A DNA stretch of 64,000 bases from positions 186,001 through 250,000 of the forward strand of contig JAGTJM010000028.1 of NCBI GenBank assembly GCA_020747015.1. The letters run 5' to 3'. The DNA is from Pyrenochaeta sp. MPI-SDFR-AT-0127 (taxonomy: Eukaryota; Ascomycota; Dothideomycetes; Pleosporales; Cucurbitariaceae). Below are positions 56,020-64,000 of the stretch, one piece after another (position 1 is the stretch's first letter; each line of letters begins with the position of its first letter). Position numbers and translations under genes: made by a program. Below the pieces are notes generated by a model. It saw only the letters and a program-made list of their open reading frames with translations. It had not been told where the DNA came from and did not search any database.

Positions 56020-58931
56020 ATGCGTCTTCATGCTGCGCTAGCTCTTGCAGCATGTCTCGCTCCGGCAGCTGCAATCTTCGAGGACGACGCATACCATATT
56101 GACTTTCACTATGCCCTGCTAGGGCTTCCCAATTACGAGGCCACCTTCTTCCAAAAGCCGTATGCGGGATCTAAAGCGACGCTACTATACTCAATATCAC
56201 AGAACCAGACAATAGGCGCAGTCAATCCAAAGGATGGTGCGCTAGTGTGGCGACACAACTTCCCCTCTGAGCCCCGCGGAAAAGGGCACTTGCGAGCAGC
56301 GGATGAGCAGGACACTGTCGTCAGCGCCATAGGAGACCGGATTACAGCATGGAGTGCCTCGGATGGACGACTTGTATGGGAAACAGTGGTCGACGGCGCC
56401 GTAGTGCAAGACCTGGAGATTTTGGAGCAGGAAGACGGAATGACAGTCGACCAGGTCAAGGATACCATTGTCCTGCTGGCTGACGGCAGCCATGGCGTCA
56501 AGAGGCTCGATGGCAAGACTGGCAGGGTGAAATGGACGTTTGAGGACACAAGGTTGGTCTCACCGCAGCACATTGTAGACGGGGCACTGACAAGCAATAG
56601 CGGCGATATCCCCTTCCAAGTGTCCACCTCGCCAACCACGATTTACTACATCTCACTCCACTCGTCGATACTCGGCGGATCCAAGCTGAGGGTCACATCG
56701 CTCAGCCCTATTACAGGGAAAAAGCTCGATCAATATACTTTAAATTCTGATGCTGAGATATCGTCTCGCGACCACATTCTGTTCGCGGGCGCCAACACCG
56801 CAGCTCCTCTGTTGGCATGGACAGACAAGACAAACAAGGTGCTGAAAATCAACATCATTGGTACCAAGGGCATATCGAGCTTCAATACGCCATCTGACGA
56901 GACTGTGGAGAAAATCATCTTACACGCCCCGAACCATGTCAACTCGCTACCTCACTTCTTGGTCGAATACCAGACCGTGGCAGGCCACTCCGCCGAGATT
57001 TTCCATGTAGACCTAAAGAAGAATGTTATCTCGAAAGCATACAGCCTCCCGGAGCTGAAGAAAAAGGGTGCTTTCACCACCAGCACATCAGATGCCAACG
57101 TCTACTTCACAAGGATCACGGAAGATGAAGTCAGTGTTGTCTCATCTGCTTCACAGATCGCATTGGGTCGCTGGACAGTACAAGGCTCGCCTGTATTGGC
57201 CGGCGCCTACCCTGTACATGGCGTGTCCGAGGTAGTTGTGAAATCTGGAGCTGCCAGCGCCGTACGCTCAGCCATTCTCTACTCAAACGGCCAATGGGCA
57301 CTCATCCGCAATGAAGAGGTGGCCTGGACTCGACCTGAATTTTTGTCCCGAACAGTGTCTGCTGTATGGGCAGGATTGCCTGAGGCGGAAGCTCTTGCGC
57401 AGGCGTTGGCCGAGGAGAGCCATCGAAATCTAGTCTCTGCCTACATCCATCGCGTCCTGCGCCATATTGAGGACTTAAAGTATTTTCCAGCTTGGGCTCA
57501 AAACATTCCCAACCGTTTACTCGGCAACGTAGTGGGGAAACCAAAAGACACAACCGTGGACGGTATTCAGCAGGATACCTTCGGCTTCCACAAGCTCGTT
57601 ATTGTCGCAACGGAGAAGGCTCGCCTCGCCGCACTCGATGTCGGCTCGCGGGGAAAGGTGTTGTGGAACATTGATCTGAACCAGTTTGCGTCTGGCACCA
57701 CTTTTCAGAGTCCAACTCTGAAAGCATTTAATGGCTATGTTCAAGTCAAAGACGCCAATTCCAAAGGTTCACTATTCATCAATTCCACCACCGGAGGACT
57801 TCTCTCTTCCAATGCCATCCAATCACATGTACCTTTGGTCTCCGAAGGGCAAGACCTTGTATCGTTCACGTTGGTAGATGGTACTTTGAAAGGGTTCCTG
57901 GAAGACCAACCGACTTCAGAGTCTGTATGGAGTTTCACACCGGCTGATGGAGAGCGCATTGTTGGATACACCGCGAGACCAATCAGGGATCCGGTCGCCT
58001 CCATCGGCAGAGTGTTGGGAGATAGAAGAGTGCTTTACAAGTACTTGAACCCAAACCTTGTCCTCGTCACTGCTGTCGCCGACGCTGCAAGGTCCGCCTC
58101 GATTTACTTGCTTGACTCTGCTTCTGGCCAGTTGCTTCACTCCATGTCTCACGACGATGTCGACACATCTCGGCCCATTCCTTCCACCATATCAGAGAAT
58201 TGGTTTACCTATTCCCTGACTATCGACGCAGGCTCAGGCGCTTCCTCGCGAGGCTATCAGCTTGTTGTCTCTGATCTTTACGAGTCGCCACTTCCCGATG
58301 ACCGAGGCCCACTGGGCGCTGCTTCTAACTCTTCCACTGTGCAACCTTCAGAAAGTAAAGGCGATGCTGTGAAGCCCTATGTACTTTCTCAAAGCTACCA
58401 GGTACCGGCGGAAATCTCACACATGGCCGTTACGCAGACACGACAAGGCATTACCAGCCGCGAGCTCCTTGTCACTGTGCCCTCCATCAATTCCATCATT
58501 GGTATTCCTCGTTCATTCATTGATCCCCGCCGTCCGATCGGCCGTGACCCTAATGCGGATGAACAGGCAGAGGGGCTTGTCAAATACACTCCGCTTATTA
58601 GTTTCGACCCAAAATGGCATTTGACTCATCAGTACGAAGTCCTTGGCGTTAAAGATGTTATAACCAGCGAGAGCGGTATTGAGAGTACCAGCTTGGTATT
58701 CGCTTACGGATTGGACATTTTTGGAACACGTGTAGCGCCCAGTTTTGCCTTCGATATCTTGGGCAAGGGATTTAACAAAATCTCCATGTTGCTCACCGTT
58801 GCGGCATTATTTGTTGGTGTATTGTTCGTTGCGCCGCTAGTAAGTCCACTTCTGCCCTTGTGCAAGCAGGATATGAGCTAATAACTTCGCAGGTCAGGAG
58901 GAAACAGATCAACACTCTTTGGACAATATGA
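56020..58931 (+). CDS. EMC1: ER membrane protein complex subunit 1
   Basis: Exons 56020..58839 and 58893..58931; 952 aa. Largest lumenal subunit of the EMC, which inserts and stabilises multipass and tail-anchored proteins in the ER. Signal peptide at residues 1-19 (MRLHAALALAACLAPAAA), then a PQQ-like beta-propeller lumenal domain (IGAVNPKDGALVWRHNF; ITAWSASDGRLVWETVV; VKRLDGKTGRVKWTFED). The C-terminal domain contains SYQVPAEISHMAVTQTRQGI, VPSINSIIGIPRSFIDPRRP and PLISFDPKWHLTHQYEVLG, all typical of Emc1, followed by one transmembrane helix (ISMLLTVAALFVGVLFVAPL). The last exon adds the cytosolic end VRRKQINTLWTI, in phase. The ATG at 56020 is used; the frame opens ten codons earlier only at a TTG. 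Confidence 0.96.
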
Positions 58932-60302
58932 TCGTCGTGTTAGGGCAGGTGATTATTCAAACAACATAGATATGTATATCACGAGCTGGAGGAGCCTGGT
59001 GTGCTCATACTACATAGAGGTTTCGCTGCTGCGCCTGACTTGAGCGCAAAAGTGCGATTGGCGAAGAAGCAGAAGGAGATAAAGATACCATGCGAATCGA
59101 TTCGCATCATACAGTCCCGTTTGCCAGCATTTTCACTTCTATAAGCTTTTTGTTTCGTTCCCCGAGAAAATGACTTACATACCATCCCATGTCCACTATG
59201 AGGTTTTCAATTCCTAGTCAACAAAGGAGACTCATAATTCACACTTTTGCAGACGTGGTAAAAAGCACATATGTTTGCACACAGAATGATACTCCTCTTT
59301 CACACGAGGTTCACAATCTCGCTTAGAAACTCTTCAAGAGTCATGTTGCATGATCATGGAACGTTTTCAAGCTGTTTGCATAGATCTCTCGCTCATATTA
59401 AATGAATCGGGAAAGGTAACTCTCCTAAGAGTAATCGAAAGGGCTCACACCAGTGCGTATTGCTGTCTTCAAGGATGTTGAAATAGGGGTCCTAGGCCAA
59501 GTTCAGACATGGTTGAATATATTATTTGCTCCCACGCCGTTATCTTCTTTACAATGTGGATTATAGGACACATGGTTTGAGGCCGCCTTGTTGTCTTTTG
59601 AGTGTCATCATGGATGCCGGGCCCGTTAGAGTGCCACGAGGATTATTCATATGTGCATACTTGACCAGGCCAAGACTTCGATATACAAGAGCGGTACGAA
59701 TTCAATCCGTCTCTGCATCAGCTTAGCTACCGTTGTCCATCAAGGGCCTAGCTTTGATTGCATCGGAGCTGTGTCCATCAGATCAACATTGGTAAGCGAA
59801 TCTGTATTTCTGTCACTTCAGCAAAAGCTTAGAGAAAGCCGTGACCGTTTCGGCTGAATGTTCAGGCCGTCTTCAGCCTTTCAGCTCTATCTTGGCATTT
59901 TTCCACATTCCAAGTCGTATTATGCAGAATTAAGCTAGGCCGTAGGCAATGCTTCGCAGCTGAGCAATTCTTCAAAAATTGATTGGTATACAGTGTGCGG
60001 GGTCCTTCACAAAGTCTTGGTACATTCTGGCTACTCTGTTGGGAGTAAAGTGCCTAGATCGCGCCATCTATAATTCTCGCTTTGCGAAGCCTCAATCGCT
60101 TGATGTTTCTCTTTCAACTTGAAGTAGGTTGAAGTAGAGATGGGCGAGACCAGTCGGTTTAATGTCCATCGCTAGGCAGCTCTTTCACTACCATGGCTGG
60201 GGGCTAGTGGCGCCCTCTATAAGGAGCGAGGAACCTCACCAGCAATGGAACTCGTAATCTAACTTTCCCCAATATTTGAGACTCGTATCCTTTATCTCAC
60301 TC
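58932..60302. other. Intergenic, no gene recognised
   Basis: 1.37 kb between two plus-strand genes. Short frames only. A TATA box near its end is listed separately. Confidence 0.5.
60218..60224 (+). promoter_or_regulatory. TATA box upstream of the metalloprotease gene
   Basis: TATAAGG, 79 bp before the ATG at 60303. Its position supports that ATG as the true start and argues against a missing upstream exon with a signal peptide. Confidence 0.5.
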
Positions 60303-62191
60303 ATGGCGACCGAAAAATGGCAGCCACCTGCTGCGGGCGACGTCAATAGCCCGGATCAAACAGACGGCCGCACTAAGATCAGCAAATACTTGTTCGCGTT
60401 TGGCTACCTTTCGGGGACTGACGATGGCAACGACCCGGCCAAATTGTCCGCTGCTCTGTCAGAAATCCAGAAGTCAGGAGGTATAGCGCAAACCGGCAAG
60501 TATGATGAAGAAACTGCTGCGTTGATTAGCAAACCACGGTGCGGCATTCCAGACAGGAACGAAGGACCTTCCATACATGGGCCTATGTCTGTGGCTTTCG
60601 GAAACACATGGAATCATGAAGATATTACCTATCGCTTCGACTCCTGGTGTGCCGATTTGAACCAGGAACAAGTTCGCCGTGCGATTTCCGGTGCTTTCGC
60701 TCGATGGGCCTTTGTTTCGCCCCTTACCTTTCGCGAAGTACCAGCTGGTACATCTGCAGATATTCGAATTCGGTTTGCTTCAGGTGACCACGGCGACGGT
60801 GAGCCTTTTGACGATGGTGGGAAAGTTAGGCCTGATGGACAATTTGGTAATGTGTTGGCGCACGCGTGGCCGCCTGGAAATGGCGACAACAACATTGCCG
60901 GGGATTGTCACTTCGACGAGCATGAAACTTGGACCGAGGAATATCTCCTTCGGGTTGCTGTGCACGAGTTTGGTCACTCCATCGGCTTAGGCCATACCGA
61001 CGTGGCCGGCGCAGTCATGAATGCTTGGTTCACCAACCAAGACCAGCTTCAGCCAGACGATATTGCTAGCGTTCAAGCTCGATATGGACCGCGTACCAAA
61101 GGCTGGTTCACCTTCCAACTTGAGCGTGATGGTACGATCAGCGACCGCAGCGGTATCGCTGCTGTGAGTCGCAGGGATCGGTCGATGGAAGTTTGGTGGA
61201 TCCGAGGAGACGGTGCGGTTATTGATGCTTATTGGAACAACGACGCTAATGGTTGGAGAATGTTCGAGCTTGCTGGTGCGGGGTCTGCAGCCCCAGGAGG
61301 GGGTATCGCTGCTGTAACTAGGGCCAGTGACTATATGGAGATTTTCTGGGTTGGGGCACGAGGTTCCATCGAGGGTGCATGGTGGTCACAGGGCATGAAT
61401 GGTTGGGGCCGCCAACGCCTTTCACCAGAAGGCTCTGCAGCGCTGAATTCCAGAGTCACGGCTGTAAGCCGTATCAAAGACGCAATGGAACTCTGGTGGG
61501 TGGGTGCAAATGGTTCAGTGCAGGGCGCATGGTGGACGAAGGCAAGCGGCTGGGGCCGTTATGAACTTGCGGTCCCCGGGAGCGCCGCCCCGGGATCAGG
61601 AATCAAAGCCATCTCCCGTCAGGGCAATGCAATGGAAGTATGGTGGGTCACTCCCAATGGTGCTATCATGGACGCATATTGGTATGACGGAACAGGATGG
61701 GGGCGATTCGAATTGGCTCCTCCTGGGTCTGCCGCAAACGGTAGTGGCATAGCAGCAGTCGCTCGGATCAAAGATGCTATGGAAGTATGGTGGATCTCTC
61801 CGAATGGGGCGATTGAAGATGCATACTGGTGAGAAAACTCTATCCACACAATGTTTGTGAGACATGCACTGACTCCGACCTTCCTTTCAGGTATCCCAAC
61901 GCAGGATGGAAACGCTTCCAGCTGGCAGGCCCTGGGTCAGCAGCCATTGGAGGTATTGAAGCAGTGGCTAGGATCGGCGAGTCCATGGAGGTATGGTGGT
62001 CGGGTCCGAATGGAAGCGTACAGGATGCGTATTGGTATCCACAGCCTAGCTGGAGGCGATTCGAGCTTGCGCCTCCAAATTCAGCAAAACCAGGCACCTC
62101 GTTTGCAGTTGTTTCGAGGGTCGATAATTCGATGGAAACATGGTTTTCCACGCCTACAGGGGCTGTGAAAGATTGCTACTGGTATGGCTGA
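60303..62191 (+). CDS. Matrixin (M10) metalloprotease with seven-repeat PLL-like propeller
   Basis: Exons 60303..61828 and 61891..62191; 608 aa. Residues about 20-75 look like an MMP peptidoglycan-binding-type propeptide; PRCGIPD at 78-84 is a cysteine-switch motif (PRCGxPD) that keeps zinc metalloproteases latent. The catalytic domain follows, with HEFGHSIGLGH at 221-231 (zinc His221, His225 and His231, base Glu222) and a Met-turn Met239 in GAVMNAW. From about 267 to the end are seven tandem repeats of roughly 48 residues, each W-x-x-F/R-x-L...AAVSR...MEVWWV-x-x-NGAI-x-DAYW, resembling Photorhabdus PLL-type beta-propeller lectins (inference). The intron splits the end of repeat 5. No signal peptide is visible at MATEKWQPPAAG. 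The frame begins at a TTG 27 bases earlier. Confidence 0.85.
61101..62188 (+). repeat. Seven tandem repeat modules within the metalloprotease gene
   Basis: Coding repeats of about 140-150 bp. Each encodes W, a hydrophobic/aromatic pair, GSA-type turn, AVSR/AVAR, then MEVWW and a D/G-A-Y/W-W end. A seven-copy count matches a seven-bladed propeller. Copies 3-5 are the most alike. Bounds are approximate and include the 62-bp intron. Confidence 0.8.
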
Positions 62192-62713
62192 AAAAGGGTA
62201 TCGATGTAGAGTAATAGTCTGCTTGACTGATCTGACAAATTGTTACATGATCTGCCTGCGTCCACTAACAATGAAATAGACGATGAAATGTATGATGCCA
62301 TCATGCACTAATTGTATTAGTTCAATGCTGGGGTCTTCCGTAACGCGATGGTCGAATGCTGACGTTCAAGTGATTCTTATGTCCGCGTTAATGTCCGCTC
62401 TCCCAATATAGAAAGAGTTTTAGTGGCTGAGAAATCCAAACTTCATCATGGTCTACAACGGAATTTGGAGATTGCGGACCATATCTCTGAGATATTCACG
62501 ATGGCCTCAACCAGTTCCAAATTTTGCATAGCCTATAAGAATCTGCCGTTGCGCAACAAACTTGTCGCTTCAACATCAAAACGAAAACGAGCCTGCAAAC
62601 ATCATTTTCCAACCATTGATTCATCTTTGTCTACCCAAACCTTGAAGTATTCAATAATCTAGCCCTTTCGAATTCTCCGAGAACCCCTGGGACTTCACAC
62701 CCTATTATTTAAA
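62192..62713. other. Intergenic, no gene recognised
   Basis: 522 bp between plus-strand genes. An open frame of 79 codons at 62423..62662 has no family features. Confidence 0.45.
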
Positions 62714-63508
62714 ATGGCAGATCAAAAGAAATACTCTTCTAAGCTTGTAGGCTCGCGCATCCTTATCATCGGCGGATCCTCAGGCATCGGATTCTCTATT
62801 GCAGAGGCTTGCGTTGAGTACGGTTCACTGGTCACCATATCCTCGTCTAACCAGAATCGTGTCAGCAATGCTGTTGAGAAGTTGAAAACAAGCTATCCCA
62901 GTGCAAAGGAGCGGGTAGCCGGTCTCACGGTCGAGTTATCAAAAGCCGATATATTGGAGAGCGAACTGAAAACAGTATTGGAAAGCGCAACCAAAGTGCT
63001 AGGAGGAAAGCTGGATCACGTCATTTTCACAGCTGGTGATGCGTTGGCGACGCTGAAACTAGAGGATATGACCGTGGACAATATCATCAAAGCAGGGCAA
63101 ATCCGTTTCTTCGCACCCCTTTTACTTGCCAAGTTTCTGCCAACATATCTCAATATCAGCTACCAAAGTAGCTACACGATCACTACCGGCAGCATCAGCG
63201 AAAGGCCAATACCGAATTGGTCCGTAATTGCATCGTACGCTGGCGGGCACCACGCCATGGTTCGCAACCTCGCACTCGACCTTAAACCTATCCGTGTCAA
63301 TGGTGTTAGTCCTGGGGTTGTTGATACAGAGCTCTGGAAGATGTCTCAGGAAGAAAAGGAGGCACTGATGACGGAAATGAGCGAGAAGATGGCGACCGGA
63401 AGACCGGGACACCCAGCAAATGTGGCAGAGGCATACTTGGCAATCCTGAAAGATTGGAATATGGACGGAAGTATGGTGAGGACAGACGGCGGTGCACTGC
63501 TATTGTGA
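62714..63508 (+). CDS. SDR-family protein lacking the catalytic lysine
   Basis: Intronless, 264 aa. The N-terminal cofactor motif GGSSGIG (TGxxxGxG variant, within ILIIGGSSGIGFSI) is present, followed by Ser-Ser-Ser after the second strand (VTISSSNQNR), and the IFTAGDA segment in place of NNAG. Ser160 and Tyr175 occupy the usual active-site places (TTGSISERP; IASYAGGHH), but the residue four after Tyr is His179, not Lys. RVNGVSPGVVDTELW and the C-terminal DGSMVRTDGGALLL are typical of fungal SDRs of this subgroup, which I recall also lacking Lys. So a redox role is uncertain; it may use another residue or act by binding only. Start: ATG with an A at -3. Confidence 0.85.
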   Translation: MADQKKYSSKLVGSRILIIGGSSGIGFSIAEACVEYGSLVTISSSNQNRVSNAVEKLKTSYPSAKERVAGLTVELSKADILESELKTVLESATKVLGGKLDHVIFTAGDALATLKLEDMTVDNIIKAGQIRFFAPLLLAKFLPTYLNISYQSSYTITTGSISERPIPNWSVIASYAGGHHAMVRNLALDLKPIRVNGVSPGVVDTELWKMSQEEKEALMTEMSEKMATGRPGHPANVAEAYLAILKDWNMDGSMVRTDGGALLL

Positions 63509-63815
63509 TAGTAAAGAAGCACATGGGGCCAGGTCTTAGAATTCGATCAGATTTACTACTATTCTTGTTCAACGTGAAGACGAAACATTCATTTACGTCT
63601 GAAATCAAATTTGGTACCGATACTGTGCTGTTGGGAGGTCCTAGTATATACCATGGTTCAGTGAATTTCAGTGAATTTCAAGTCGACAGCGAAAGTATAG
63701 AACCCCTCATTCTTCTCTAGACATCTTCGTCCACTCTATCAACACAGTTAGAGGCAACTGTCACCTCCAACAGGACCAGAAACCACGTTTACCTCCTACA
63801 GTATTCATTTTCACA
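63509..63815. other. Intergenic, no feature
   Basis: 307 bp between plus-strand genes; presumably the F-box gene promoter. A small direct repeat GTGAATTTCA occurs twice near 63660-63680. Confidence 0.4.
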
Positions 63816-64000
63816 ATGCCTGCCTCAGCTCCAATGTTGTGCCTTGCTAATGAGCTCCTTCTTCACATCTTTTCGTACATAGCCGAAGACATTCCAGCTT
63901 CGATCATGAGCAACTCCATAAGTTCGGCCCTTAGTACAAGGACTTTGTGCAATTTGGCGCTCACATGCAAGCTATTTGCGCCTCTCGTGGAAGATATACT
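63816..64000 (+). CDS. F-box protein, N-terminal fragment
   Basis: The first 61 codons, cut by the window edge. After MPASAPM the sequence reads LCLANELLLHIFSYIAED, then an insertion (IPASIMSNSISSALST), then TLCNLALTCKLFAPLVEDI. The pattern L-x-x-E-L-L-x-x-I-F-x-x-I...L-x-x-L-x-L-T-C-K-x-F is an F-box, the Skp1-binding module of SCF ubiquitin ligases. Substrate-binding part lies beyond the window. The 16-residue insertion between the two F-box halves is common in fungal members. Confidence 0.75.
   Translation, partial: MPASAPMLCLANELLLHIFSYIAEDIPASIMSNSISSALSTRTLCNLALTCKLFAPLVEDI

Noticed and set aside
60276..60302. Nine-residue hydrophobic lead (RLVSFISL) before the metalloprotease
   Set aside because: It begins at TTG, not ATG, and it is too short for a signal peptide. 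The ATG at 60303 is used.

Overview
The window is a stretch of nuclear DNA from a filamentous ascomycete. Genes carry one to five short spliceosomal introns (mostly 43-130 bp, GT...AG), sit on both strands without operons, and include fungal hallmarks: a Zn2Cys6 regulator, a class II myosin with a fungal N-terminus, a Crh-type GPI-anchored wall transglycosylase, a Grg1-like stress protein, Yaf9, Rsr1 and Rio1. The gene set and intron style remind me of Dothideomycetes/Pleosporales, but that placement is recall and not a computed result. I see no transposon, rRNA, tRNA, CRISPR or viral sequence.

Layout. 0-4.3 kb: a Zn2Cys6 regulator divergent from a DJ-1/PfpI-type enzyme, then a RidA-family gene. 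5-16.9 kb: a 7.3 kb coding sequence for class II myosin, divergent from a Red1/ZFC3H1-like zinc-finger protein. 17.8-20.4 kb: Cu,Zn superoxide dismutase and transaldolase in tandem (superoxide removal; pentose-phosphate branch). 21.5-26.2 kb: an SDR, a lysophosphatidate acyltransferase and a four-helix membrane protein, all on the minus strand. 26.2-32.5 kb: sparse, with a DUF7820-like single-pass membrane protein and an unrecognised disordered 618-aa protein. 33-41.9 kb: Crh-like glycosidase, a small presumed mitochondrial protein, Rio1 kinase, a Coq11-like oxidoreductase and a small membrane-anchored coiled-coil protein. 42.8-50.8 kb: a secreted DUF1996 protein, Yaf9, a MARVEL-like membrane protein, a Ure2-like glutathione transferase and a Grg1-like protein. 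53.2-58.9 kb: the Ras-family GTPase Rsr1 divergent from ER membrane complex subunit Emc1. 60.3-64 kb: a matrixin metalloprotease fused to a seven-repeat lectin-like propeller, an SDR lacking the catalytic lysine, and the start of an F-box gene running off the window.

Most of this is housekeeping DNA. The most unusual object is the metalloprotease at 60.3-62.2 kb: an MMP-type cysteine-switch propeptide and matrixin zinc site are joined to seven tandem roughly 48-residue repeats resembling PLL-type beta-propeller lectins, with no visible signal peptide. Other points worth a look are a 10-nt microexon in the switch II region of Rsr1, an 11-nt microexon in the DUF1996 gene, an acidic reading frame of about 108 codons that opens one frame away from the myosin stop codon across a T6 run, and an SDR with His in place of the catalytic Lys.

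All exon models were built by eye from reading frames, splice consensus and family resemblance. Totals were checked for phase, but none was checked against transcripts or databases.
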